A DNA stretch of 64,000 nt from Flexivirga endophytica. Its GTDB lineage: Bacteria; Actinomycetota; Actinomycetes; Actinomycetales; Dermatophilaceae. The notes below the pieces were generated by a model. It had not been told where the DNA came from. It worked only from the letters and a program-made list of their open reading frames with translations, and searched no databases. Below are positions 16,867-24,101 of the stretch, one piece after another. The stretch lies in assembly GCF_014640635.1 (NCBI RefSeq), contig NZ_BMHI01000005.1, forward strand, positions 496,001-560,000. Reading direction: 5' to 3'. Both the position numbers and the translations under genes were made by a program. Numbering within the stretch: the stretch's first letter is position 1; each line of letters opens with the position of its first letter.

Positions 16867-17648
16867 GAGGACGCTCCTGTCGTGGCTGCGGCGGGCTGGA
16901 GACCGAGGTCTCCGCTGCGGCCGGTGGTGATGAGTTCGACGACCTGGGTCTGGTTGACGTCGGCGCGGTCGACCGTGGCGGCCAGCTGTCCGAGGTAGAG
17001 CACCGAGATCTTGTCGGCGACCTGGAGCACGTCCAGCATGTTGTGCGAGATGAGGATCACCGCGGTGCCCTGGTCGGCGAGCCGCCGTACGAGATCGAGC
17101 ACCTGGGCGGTCTGGGCGACACCGAGGGCAGCGGTCGGCTCGTCGAGGATGACGACCTTCGACTTCCACAACGCGGCCTTGGCGATCGCGACCGTCTGCC
17201 GCTGGCCACCGGACAGGCTCGACACCCGCTGGCGGACCGACTTCAGGGTGCGCACCGACAACGACTTCAGCGTGTCGGCAGCTGCGATCTCCATCGACTC
17301 CTCGTCGAGCACGATCCCGCGCATGCGTTCACGGCCGAGGAACATGTTCTGGACGACGTCGAGGTTCTCGCAGAGCGCGAGGTCCTGGTAGACGATCTCG
17401 ACGCCAAGGGCGGACGCGTCACGCGGTGCGGACACGTGCTCCGGCTTGCCCAGGAACTCGTAGGTGCCCGAATCGATCGTGTAGGTGCCACCGATGCACT
17501 TGACGAGCGTCGACTTCCCGGCGCCGTTGTCGCCAACGAGGGCGGTCACCTTTCCGGCGTACGCGGCGAAGTCGACGTCATGCAAAACGTGGACTGCGCC
17601 GAAACTCTTGTTGATCCCACGCAGTTGCAGGATCGGCTGGTCTGACAT
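16863..17648 (-). CDS. xylG: Sugar ABC transporter ATPase, single domain (XylG-like)
   Basis: This 261-residue ATPase has Walker A GDNGAGKST (about residues 36-44), the signature LSGGQRQTVAIAKA, Walker B VVILDEPTAALG and switch region ISHNM. Many sugar ATPases of the RbsA/XylG group have two fused ATPase halves of about 500 residues. This one has a single domain, as in the FrcA-type transporters, and would act as a homodimer. I read this as a normal variant rather than a truncation, since the ends are intact and it overlaps xylH by four bases. It energises sugar uptake through XylH. Confidence 0.87.
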   Translation of the reverse strand: MSDQPILQLRGINKSFGAVHVLHDVDFAAYAGKVTALVGDNGAGKSTLVKCIGGTYTIDSGTYEFLGKPEHVSAPRDASALGVEIVYQDLALCENLDVVQNMFLGRERMRGIVLDEESMEIAAADTLKSLSVRTLKSVRQRVSSLSGGQRQTVAIAKAALWKSKVVILDEPTAALGVAQTAQVLDLVRRLADQGTAVILISHNMLDVLQVADKISVLYLGQLAATVDRADVNQTQVVELITTGRSGDLGLQPAAATTGASS

Positions 17649-17724
17649 GAATCTCCTAGCAGTGAATCCAAAAGGAGGCAGGTACGGGTGTGCGCAAAGG
17701 GTGCTGGTCAGGCGCGCAGCGACT

Positions 17725-17777
17725 GTCCGGGCCCCTTGGCCCGCGCCGCACTTGCACAGGCAAGGGGCCGGCCGGAC
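17725..17777 (-). terminator. Hairpin between xylF and xylG (possible attenuator)
   Basis: GCCCCTTG (17731-17738) pairs with CAAGGGGC (17761-17768), and outer GTCCGG pairs with CCGGAC after a three-base bulge. A third copy of the arm (CCCCTTG near 17791) could pair alternatively. There is no U-run, so this is more likely a partial terminator or mRNA-stabilising stem. That would fit higher expression of the binding protein gene xylF than of the downstream xylG-xylH genes, a common arrangement in sugar ABC operons. Confidence 0.4.
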
Positions 17778-17820
17778 GACGGTCCGTCCGACCCCTTGCG
17801 GTTGCGATGGATCGAGAGTG

Positions 17821-18990
17821 TTACTTGACGCCTGCGGCCGTGCACTTGGCCGCGTAGGCGCCCTTGCAGGTCGTCTTCTTCGGCGTGTAGCCGTCGTTGA
17901 TCGGCTCGGCGACGTTCGCCTTGGTGATGGCGATCGGGGTGGCCAGGATCGCCGGGACCATCCGACCCGTCTTGGTGTCCTTGATCTTCTGGGCCGTCTT
18001 CGGCGCCTGACCGTTGGCCAGCTGAGCCGCCGCGTCGATGGCCGGGAACGCTTCCTTCTTGGACGGCTTGTAGATCGTGAAGCACTGCGTGCCGTCCATG
18101 ATCCGCTGCAGGCCCTCGACGGTGGCGTCCTGCCCGGAGACGGCCACCTTGCCGTCCAGACCCTGCTTCTTCAGTGCGGTGACGACCGATCCCGCCATAC
18201 CGTCGTTGGCGACCATGACGGCGTTGAGCTTCGGGCTCTTCTGCAGCATCGAGGTGAAGATGATGCCGGCCTTCTGGTTGTCCCAGTCGGGGACCGACTG
18301 GTCGGACAGCTTCTTCCAGCCCGTCTGCTTCTTCAGCACTGAGTCGTAGCCCTGCTTGAAGAGGGTGGCGTTGTTGTCGGTCTGAGAACCGTTGAGGTCG
18401 ACATACTGCACCGCCGACTTGCCCTTGACCTGCGAGCACTGGGTCAGGGTCTGGCCCTGCAGCTCGCCGACCTTCACGTTGTCGAACGAGACGTAGAGGC
18501 TGGCGGATCCGCCCAGGGTCAGACGGTCGTAGTCGATCGTGTAGATGCCCTTGGACTTGGCAGTCTTCTCGATCTGGGCCGCGGAGGCGGAGTCGAGGTT
18601 GACCAGCGCGAGGACCTTGACGCCGTCGTTCATCATCTTGGTCGCGATGGTCGTCATCTGCTGCGCCGAGTTGTTGGCGTTCTGGATGTCGCACTTGAGA
18701 TTGTCGGCCTCGCAGCGCGCCTTCAGCGCCTCGGGGTCGGAGGAGATCCACCGGTTGGACGACTGACGGTCCGGCAGGATGATGCCGACCTTGGCACCCT
18801 TGCCGTCGATCTTGCCGCCGGATGCCGCGGACGAGCCGCCGCCGCTGCTGGCTGCTGCGGCGGGGGTAGAGGCACCTCCGGCGCCGGCGGAGCTGCCGCC
18901 GCCAGAGCCGCCGCTGCTGCTACTGCCGCAGCCGGCCAGAGCGATGATGCCTGCCGCTGCACACACCGTGCTGAGCGCACCTTTGCGCAT
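17821..18990 (-). CDS. xylF: Xylose-type sugar-binding lipoprotein
   Basis: This 389-residue substrate-binding protein has a lipoprotein signal (MRKGALSTVC..., lipobox LAGC with Cys21), then an unusually long Gly/Ser/Ala-rich linker of about 45 residues. The periplasmic-binding-protein type 1 fold follows. The regions KVGIILPDRQSSNRWISSD, IDYDRLTLGGSASLYVSFDN, DLNGSQTDNNATLFKQGYD and VMVANDGMAGSVVTAL closely follow the XylF pattern. The start has AAAGGTGG upstream; the longer frame to 19104 lacks a signal peptide start. It is the first gene of xylF-xylG-xylH-ROK. Xylose is the best guess for the ligand, but other sugars are bound by close relatives. Confidence 0.85.
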   Translation of the reverse strand: MRKGALSTVCAAAGIIALAGCGSSSSGGSGGGSSAGAGGASTPAAAASSGGGSSAASGGKIDGKGAKVGIILPDRQSSNRWISSDPEALKARCEADNLKCDIQNANNSAQQMTTIATKMMNDGVKVLALVNLDSASAAQIEKTAKSKGIYTIDYDRLTLGGSASLYVSFDNVKVGELQGQTLTQCSQVKGKSAVQYVDLNGSQTDNNATLFKQGYDSVLKKQTGWKKLSDQSVPDWDNQKAGIIFTSMLQKSPKLNAVMVANDGMAGSVVTALKKQGLDGKVAVSGQDATVEGLQRIMDGTQCFTIYKPSKKEAFPAIDAAAQLANGQAPKTAQKIKDTKTGRMVPAILATPIAITKANVAEPINDGYTPKKTTCKGAYAAKCTAAGVK

Positions 18991-19314
18991 GGTTCCACCT
19001 TTCGGCCAACGGGCAGAGTCGGTTTCGTCCGAGCTCGAACCGCTGGAGGTCTGAATATGTTGTGCCCGGCAACATATCCGATCGGCGGGTGATGCGGGAC
19101 ACATTTTGCGGATTCAACCGGGTGCTTCTCGGATCGTGACTCAGCCGTTACATCGCGCTGCCGGAACCCGACGCGCGGGTGAGTGGTGCTCTTGAGGCAG
19201 ATGAGGCAGAATGACGCTCACAACCACACATGGCACATCCACGGCACCTGTGCCGGACCGCTGCGCGCGAGGTCGTTGGGGAAGACGTCCCTCGCAAATT
19301 GTCAGGAGGCCCGG
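18991..19314. other. Divergent regulatory region between xylF and the DUF3145 gene
   Basis: These 324 bases separate the two divergent genes. The left part holds the inverted-repeat operator at 19055-19077 and the xylF ribosome site AAAGGTGG. The right part holds the ribosome site CAGGAGG (19303-19309) of the DUF3145 gene. Between them I find no coding region with a convincing start, although open frames exist on both strands. Confidence 0.6.
19055..19077. promoter_or_regulatory. Inverted-repeat operator, probable ROK repressor site
   Basis: ATATGTTG (19055-19062) and CAACATAT (19070-19077) are perfect inverted arms separated by seven bases. They lie in an A+T-rich patch about 65 bases before the xylF start codon. 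ROK repressors of the XylR/NagC group bind palindromes of this size, and a ROK gene ends the same operon, so this is its most likely target. The assignment is inferred from position. Confidence 0.6.
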
Positions 19315-19830
19315 ATGTCTGCCGCTAACGCGCGTGCCGTGACCCGTGGGGTGGTGTTCGTTCACTCCACCCCTGCTGCGCTCTGCCCGCACATCGGCTG
19401 GGCGCTGGAAAGTGTGCTCGGCGCAGCCGCCCCCATCGAATGGATCAAACAGCCCGTCGCTTCGGGGACGGTGCGCACCGAGCTGTCCTGGATGGGTGAG
19501 CCGGGCACCGGCGCCAAACTGGCGAGCGCGCTACGCGGCTGGATCGACGTGCGCTACGAAGTCACCGAAGAGCCCAGTCCTGGGTGCGACGGCTCGCGCT
19601 GGTCGCACACGCCGACGCTCGGCATACATCACACCTGGACCGCTGCGTCGGGGGACGCGGTCGTCGCCGAGGACCGGCTGCGCGCCGCGCTCGCTGCCAG
19701 CAAGGGTGACCCGGAGCTGTTCCGGGAGGAGATGGCCGAGTTGCTTGGCACTGCCTGGGACCAGGAGCTTGAGCCGTTCCGCTACGCCGGAGAGGGTGCG
19801 CCGGTGCGCTGGTTGCACCGGGTCTCCTGA
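19315..19830 (+). CDS. DUF3145 protein
   Basis: This 171-residue protein matches the actinobacterial DUF3145 family: RGVVFVHSTPAALCPHIGWALESVLG at the start, LRGWIDVRYEVTEEPSPGCDGSRWSHTPTLGIHH in the middle and a C-terminal PVRWLHRVS. The function is unknown. Members are usually encoded beside fabF, as here (convergent, with a shared hairpin between), which hints at a role tied to fatty acid synthesis. The start ATG has AGGAGG upstream; the frame opening at 19183 precedes that ribosome site and is not used. No signal peptide or membrane segment is visible, so it should be cytoplasmic. Confidence 0.88.
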   Translation: MSAANARAVTRGVVFVHSTPAALCPHIGWALESVLGAAAPIEWIKQPVASGTVRTELSWMGEPGTGAKLASALRGWIDVRYEVTEEPSPGCDGSRWSHTPTLGIHHTWTAASGDAVVAEDRLRAALAASKGDPELFREEMAELLGTAWDQELEPFRYAGEGAPVRWLHRVS

Positions 19831-19873
19831 CCTGACATTCCCGGAACCCCTGATCGAACGACAGGGGAACTGG

Positions 19874-19916
19874 TTGAGCGGCGTACCCGACCAGCCCGGT
19901 CGCGTACGCCGCTCAA
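19874..19916. terminator. Bidirectional terminator-like hairpin between DUF3145 gene and fabF
   Basis: TTGAGCGGCGTAC (19874-19886) and GTACGCCGCTCAA (19904-19916) are perfect 13-base inverted arms with a 17-base loop, which itself contains the short repeat CCCGACC/CCCGGTC. It sits between two convergent genes. There is no U-run on either side, which is usual for high-G+C actinobacteria. Confidence 0.65.
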
Positions 19917-19936
19917 TGCGTTGGTATGTCGCTCGA

Positions 19937-21181
19937 TCAGACCGACTTGAGCACGATCGCGATGTTGTGACCGCCGAAACCGAAGGCGTTGCTCATCGCC
20001 GCGACATCGCCCTCGGGGAGCGCGCGGTTGTCGTCGATGACCAGGTCGAGGTCGATCTCCGGGTCGACCTGCTGCACGTTGATGGTGCGCGGGATCATCC
20101 GCTGGTGCACCGTCTGCGCCAGGATGACGGCCTCGATCGCGCCGGCAGCGCCGAGCAGGTGGCCCGTCATCGACTTGGTGCCGGTGAGCGCGACGTTCTC
20201 GACGTGGTCGCCGAAAGCGCGCTTGAGAGACACGATCTCGGCTGCGTCCCCGATCGGCGTCGAGGTCGCGTGGGCGTTGACGTGCGAGATGTCGGACGGC
20301 TGGAGTCCGGCCTCCGCGATCGCTTCGTTCATCGCCCGGGCCTGGCTCGCGCCCTCCGGGTCACCGGCAGTGATGTGGTAGGCGTCGGCCGACATACCGA
20401 GGCCCGCGAACTCGGCGTAGATCTTCGCGCCGCGTGCCGTCGCGTGCTCGTAGGACTCCAGGATCACGACCCCGGCGCCCTCGCCCAGCAGGAAGCCGTC
20501 GCGGTCGACGGCCCACGGTCGCGAGGCGCCCGTCGGGTCGTCGTTGCGTCGGGACAGGGCGTGTGCGGCCGCGAAACCGGCGATCGGCAGCGGGTGGATG
20601 GCTGCCTCGGTGCCGCCTGCGATCGCCACGTCGGCGCGGCCCTCGCGGATCATGTTGGCGGCCATCCCCATCGACTCCGCACCCGAGGCGCATGCCGAGA
20701 CGGCGGTGTGCGCACCGGCGCGGGCCTTGAACTCCAGGGAGACGTTGCCGGACGCCGCGTTGGGCATCAGCATCGGCACCGTCAGCGGGTAGACGCGGCG
20801 GGGGCCCTTCTCCTTCAGGACGTCGTACTGGGCCAGCAACGTGTGCACGCCGCCGATCCCGGTGCCGATCGCGGCGAGGAGGCGCTCGGGCTCGACGTCC
20901 GGCTCGCCGGCGTCCTTCCATGCCTCGCGCGAGGCGATCATGGCGTACTGGGCGAACGGGTCGGCCCGGCGGATCTCGACCTTCGGGAGCACCTCGCTCG
21001 GGTCCTGCTTCAGGCTCGCGGCGAAGGTGACGGGCAATTCGTAACGTTCCAGCCACTCCGGCGGGAGGGGTCGGGCGCCGGACTCGCCGGCCAGCAGGGC
21101 GTCCCAGGTCTCCGGGGCCGTGCCGCCGACCGGCGTGGTGGCGCCGAGGCCGGTGATGACGACGCGCTTGTGTGCGCTCAT
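19937..21181 (-). CDS. fabF: 3-oxoacyl-ACP synthase II
   Basis: This 414-residue condensing enzyme belongs to the type II fatty acid synthase. The catalytic Cys is in TAVSACASGAESMG, the two catalytic His are in NAHATSTPIGD and TGHLLGAAGAIEA, and the C-terminus NAFGFGGHNIAIVLKSV is typical of FabF. It elongates acyl-ACP with malonyl-ACP in the cytoplasm. It is the last gene of the fasR-fabD-fabH-acpP-fabF series, the standard actinobacterial order. It is separated from acpP by 385 bases that hold a 66-bp tandem repeat and a hairpin, an unusually large gap for this operon. Confidence 0.93.
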   Translation of the reverse strand: MSAHKRVVITGLGATTPVGGTAPETWDALLAGESGARPLPPEWLERYELPVTFAASLKQDPSEVLPKVEIRRADPFAQYAMIASREAWKDAGEPDVEPERLLAAIGTGIGGVHTLLAQYDVLKEKGPRRVYPLTVPMLMPNAASGNVSLEFKARAGAHTAVSACASGAESMGMAANMIREGRADVAIAGGTEAAIHPLPIAGFAAAHALSRRNDDPTGASRPWAVDRDGFLLGEGAGVVILESYEHATARGAKIYAEFAGLGMSADAYHITAGDPEGASQARAMNEAIAEAGLQPSDISHVNAHATSTPIGDAAEIVSLKRAFGDHVENVALTGTKSMTGHLLGAAGAIEAVILAQTVHQRMIPRTINVQQVDPEIDLDLVIDDNRALPEGDVAAMSNAFGFGGHNIAIVLKSV

Positions 21182-21234
21182 GTACTTCAGGCTCCTTGAC
21201 GAGGTGGAGAAGGTATGGCGGGTTCCGGGTGCCG

Positions 21235-21268
21235 CGGTGACCCGATGAGATCAGTCATCGGGTCACCG
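21235..21268 (-). terminator. Strong hairpin upstream of fabF
   Basis: CGGTGACCCGATGA (21235-21248) and TCATCGGGTCACCG (21255-21268) are perfect 14-base arms with a six-base loop; one more G-C pair extends them. It lies about 54 bases before the fabF start in the acpP-to-fabF direction. It could be an attenuator, an RNA processing or stability stem, or a terminator separating fabF from the upstream operon. No U-run follows. Confidence 0.6.
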
Positions 21269-21299
21269 CTGGACCGAGGAACGACGCCTGGCTCTCGAA

Positions 21300-21563
21300 G
21301 GTTCAGGACACGGCCGAAGGCCCAAGGACACAGTCAGGGCTGAACTCGGCCGAGGAACAAGTCCAGGTTCAGGACACGGCCGAAGGCCCAAGGACACAGT
21401 CAGGGCTGAGCTCGGCCGAGGAACAAGTCCAGGTTCAGGACACGGCCGAAGGCCCAGGGACACAGTCAGGGCTGAACTCGGCCGAGGAACAAGTCCAGGT
21501 TCAGGACACGGCCGAAGGCCCAGGGACACAGTCAGGGCTGAACTCGGCCGAGGAACGAGGCCA
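21300..21563. repeat. Four tandem copies of a 66-bp repeat between acpP and fabF
   Basis: Each copy starts with GGTTCAGGACACGGCCGAAG; starts are at 21300, 21366, 21432 and 21498, and a fifth start at 21564 runs into the acpP stop codon. Copies differ at only a few bases (CCCAAGG versus CCCAGGG; GCTGAAC versus GCTGAGC). A worn partial copy, CCGAGGAACGACGCCTGG, lies just before the array. Each unit contains TCGGCCGA and GGCC-TTC-GGCC, which can form small hairpins. As 66 is divisible by three, the minus strand stays open through the array with a 22-residue repeat, but no ribosome site supports translation. Confidence 0.95.
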
Positions 21564-21566
21564 GGT

Positions 21567-21815
21567 TCAGGCCTGCGCCTTCTGGATGTAGTTGACGGCG
21601 TCGCCGACGGTCGAGAGGTTCTTGACGTCGTCGTCGGGGATGCGGACGCCGAACTTCTCCTCGGCGTTGACGACGATCGTCATCATGGACAGCGAGTCGA
21701 TGTCGAGGTCCTCGGTGAACGACTTGTCCAGCTGCACCTCGGATGCCTCGACGCCGGTCTCCTCGTTGACGATGTCGGCAAGACCCTGCAGGATCTCCTG
21801 CTCGCTCTGCGCCAT
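21567..21815 (-). CDS. acpP: Acyl carrier protein
   Basis: This 82-residue acidic carrier protein belongs to the fatty acid synthase. The phosphopantetheine attachment serine is Ser41 in DLDIDSLSMM, and the helix pattern EILQGLADIVNEETG...IPDDDVKNLSTVGDAVNYI is standard. It carries growing acyl chains between FabD, FabH and FabF. The ATG at 21815 has AAGGAG upstream and gives a normal length; the ORF can be extended to 21887 but that adds non-family residues. It lies between fabH (113 bases upstream) and the tandem repeat array, which begins at its own stop codon. Confidence 0.95.
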   Translation of the reverse strand: MAQSEQEILQGLADIVNEETGVEASEVQLDKSFTEDLDIDSLSMMTIVVNAEEKFGVRIPDDDVKNLSTVGDAVNYIQKAQA

Positions 21816-21928
21816 GTTTTTGCTCCTTATTACGTTGCTGATGGTGGTTTTCACCTTCGGGCTGACCTGGATTACCCGCCGGGCCACGGGAAGTGTTCGA
21901 TCGACTCTAGTGCGTGCTGGGGTTACCG

Positions 21929-23008
21929 CTAGGGCAGTTCGACGACCTGCGCGGCATACACCAGGCCGGCCCCGAAACCGATCTCGAGCGCCAGGCCACC
22001 GTGCGGCACCTCGCCCTCACGCAGCATGCGCTCGGTGGCCAGCGGGATCGAGGCCGCGGAGGTGTTGCCGGTTTCGGCGATGTCGCGGGCGACCGGGATG
22101 TCCGCGGGCAGTTTCAGCTGCTTGATCATTGCGTCGATGATCCGCATGTTGGCCTGATGCGGGATGAACGCGTCGAGGTCGGCCGCGGTGATGCCGGCCT
22201 TGTCGAGGGCCTCTTGCGCGATCGGCGCCATACCCCAGACGGCCCAGCGGAAGACAGACTGGCCCGCCATCTGCATGGTCGATGCCTCGGCGATGTTGGC
22301 GACCTCGAACGTGCTGTAGTCGGGCTCCTCGCCGGTGGCTTCGACGTGTTCCCAGATGCGGCGGATGTCGTCCCAGCCGACGCGCTGCTGGATGGTCGAC
22401 CACTTGTCGCCCTCCGAGCCCCAGACGGTCGGGCCGATGCGCGGGACGTCCGAGGGACCGACCACTGCGGCTCCGGCGCCGTCGGCCAGGATGAACGACG
22501 TGCCGCGGTCGTGGCGATAGGTCCACTGCGACAGCTTCTCGACACCGATGACCAGGACGTTGTCGGCGCTGCCGGCGCGCACCATGTCGCTCGCGACCGA
22601 GATCGCGTAGCAATAGCCCGCGCAGGCCGCCGAGATGTCGAACGCCGGCACGTTGCCGGTGCCGAGGCGCGTCGCGAGCAACGGTGCGGCGGCAGGTGTC
22701 TGGAACGGGTGGCTGATCGTCGCCATCACGATGGCGTCGACCTGCCCGGCGGTGATGCCGGCCATCTCGAGGGCGGGCAGCGCCGCCTGCTCGGCCATGT
22801 CGACCACGGACTCGTCCTCGCGGGCGAAGCGCCGCGTCTTGATGCCGGAGCGCTCCTGGATCCATTGGTCCGAGGAGTCGATCCAGGTGCACACCTCTTC
22901 ATTGGTGACCACGCGCTCGGGACGGTAGCCGCCGACGCCGAGGATGCGCGAGTGGCGATTGCCGGGCGTCGTGGTGATGGTGCCGGTGTGCTTCGGCTGG
23001 ACGGTCAT
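21929..23008 (-). CDS. fabH: 3-oxoacyl-ACP synthase III
   Basis: This 359-residue ketoacyl synthase III starts fatty acid synthesis by condensing acyl-CoA with malonyl-ACP. The catalytic Cys is in DISAACAGYCYAIS, His in FIPHQANMRIIDAM and Asn in AETGNTSAASIPLA, all in the expected order. The first 20 or so residues (MTVQPKHTGTITTTPGNRHSRILGVGGYRPERVV) extend beyond the usual start, so translation could begin slightly later, but the ATG used is the best available. In actinobacteria this enzyme often prefers branched primers; specificity cannot be read here. It lies between fabD and acpP, 54 bases downstream of fabD. Confidence 0.93.
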   Translation of the reverse strand: MTVQPKHTGTITTTPGNRHSRILGVGGYRPERVVTNEEVCTWIDSSDQWIQERSGIKTRRFAREDESVVDMAEQAALPALEMAGITAGQVDAIVMATISHPFQTPAAAPLLATRLGTGNVPAFDISAACAGYCYAISVASDMVRAGSADNVLVIGVEKLSQWTYRHDRGTSFILADGAGAAVVGPSDVPRIGPTVWGSEGDKWSTIQQRVGWDDIRRIWEHVEATGEEPDYSTFEVANIAEASTMQMAGQSVFRWAVWGMAPIAQEALDKAGITAADLDAFIPHQANMRIIDAMIKQLKLPADIPVARDIAETGNTSAASIPLATERMLREGEVPHGGLALEIGFGAGLVYAAQVVELP

Positions 23009-23062
23009 GGATCAGCTCCCTTGGGACGTGCCGGGTGATGTCAGTGGTGGCGTGCTCGTGGA

Positions 23063-23989
23063 TCAGCCGGCGTGCTCCCCGATCAGTTCACGTGCCTTGT
23101 CGAGGTCGTCGGGGGTCTTCAGCGCCACGGTCGCCACTCCGCGCATACCGCGTTTGGCCAGACCGACCAGGGTGCCCGCGGGGCACACCTCGATCAGGCC
23201 GGTGACGCCGAGGTCGAGCATGGTCTGCATCGTCGTGTCCCAACGGACCGGACCGGCGACCTGGCTCACCAGCCGGTCGAGGAAGTCCTTGCCATCGGTG
23301 ACGGCTGCGCCGTCCCGGTTGGACAGCAGCCGCACCGTCGGGTCCTGGGTGGTCAGCTGGCCCGCCTCGGCGCGCAGTGCCTCGACCGCCGGCGCCATGT
23401 GCTCGGTGTGGAACGCCCCCGCCACCTGCAGCGGTATGACGCGAGCCTTCGCCGGCGGTGTCTCCTGCAGCGCGGCCAGTTGTTCCAGGGTCCCGGCCGC
23501 GACGATCTGGCCGGCGCCGTTGCGGTTGGCCGGGGTCAAGCCGTGCGTCTCCAGCGCGGCCACCACGTCCTCCTCGGCACCACCGAGCACTGCGGCCATG
23601 CCGGTCGGGGTTGCTGCGGCGGCGCGCGCCATACCGAGCCCGCGTTCGCGGACGAAGCGCATCGCGTCGGCCTCGCTGAGGACTCCGGCTGCAGCGGCGG
23701 CGGTGATCTCACCGACCGAGTGGCCGGCGAGCACGCCGGCCCGGTCCGCCACGGGCGCCCCGTCCAGCAGCACGCGCAGGGTGGCGAGTCCGGCGGCCAC
23801 GATGAGCGGCTGGGCGACTGCGGTGTCCTTGATGGTCTCCGCGTCGGACGTGGTGCCGTGGGCGACCAGGTCCGTGTCGGCGACCTGCGAGAGGGTCCGC
23901 AGGTGGTCGGTGAACCCGGGGACCTCCGTCCAGGGCTCCAGGAAGCCGGGGGTCTGCGAGCCCTGTCCAGGGCAGACGATCGCTAGCAC
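23063..23989 (-). CDS. fabD: Malonyl-CoA:ACP transacylase
   Basis: This 308-residue enzyme transfers malonyl groups from CoA to ACP. The N-terminal IVCPGQGSQTPGFL is the conserved start of FabD, the nucleophile serine is in AGHSVGEITAAA, and the catalytic His is in AGAFHTEHMAPA. I chose the GTG at 23989 because homologues begin right at this strand; the ATG at 24028 would add 13 basic residues and cannot be excluded. It is the first enzyme gene of the fatty acid synthase operon, 112 bases downstream of fasR. That gap contains a possible operator. Confidence 0.92.
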   Translation of the reverse strand: MLAIVCPGQGSQTPGFLEPWTEVPGFTDHLRTLSQVADTDLVAHGTTSDAETIKDTAVAQPLIVAAGLATLRVLLDGAPVADRAGVLAGHSVGEITAAAAAGVLSEADAMRFVRERGLGMARAAAATPTGMAAVLGGAEEDVVAALETHGLTPANRNGAGQIVAAGTLEQLAALQETPPAKARVIPLQVAGAFHTEHMAPAVEALRAEAGQLTTQDPTVRLLSNRDGAAVTDGKDFLDRLVSQVAGPVRWDTTMQTMLDLGVTGLIEVCPAGTLVGLAKRGMRGVATVALKTPDDLDKARELIGEHAG

Positions 23990-24051
23990 AGGTCCACTCT
24001 GGCGGATCCGGCGACGGAATGTCGTCACCGATTCCGACGAAGCTGTTACCC

Positions 24052-24069
24052 AGGTTTTGGAGAGAACCT
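24052..24069 (-). promoter_or_regulatory. Inverted repeat upstream of fabD, possible FasR site
   Basis: AGGTT (24052-24056) and AACCT (24065-24069) are inverted arms around an eight-base spacer, about 63 bases upstream of the fabD start, in an A+T-rich patch of the fasR-fabD gap. In streptomycetes, FasR activates the fatty acid synthase operon from the fabD promoter, so this is a candidate target. The repeat is short and may be chance. Confidence 0.35.
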
Positions 24070-24101
24070 ACAAATAGTGGTGTCTGGCTCTGACAGCTGG
24101 T

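Noticed and set aside
15469-16998. 509-residue plus-strand open frame
   Set aside because: It is antisense to xylH; composition rich in Asp/Arg/His/Gln with no family sequence.
16863-17648. xylG considered as a truncated two-domain ATPase
   Set aside because: All ATPase motifs and both ends are intact and it overlaps xylH by four bases; single-domain sugar ATPases are a normal variant.
21263-21529. Minus-strand open frame with a repeated 22-residue unit
   Set aside because: It is a by-product of the 66-bp repeat having a length divisible by three; no ribosome site or recognisable fold.
21300-21563. Possible CRISPR array
   Set aside because: The copies are directly joined with no variable spacers and no cas genes are present.
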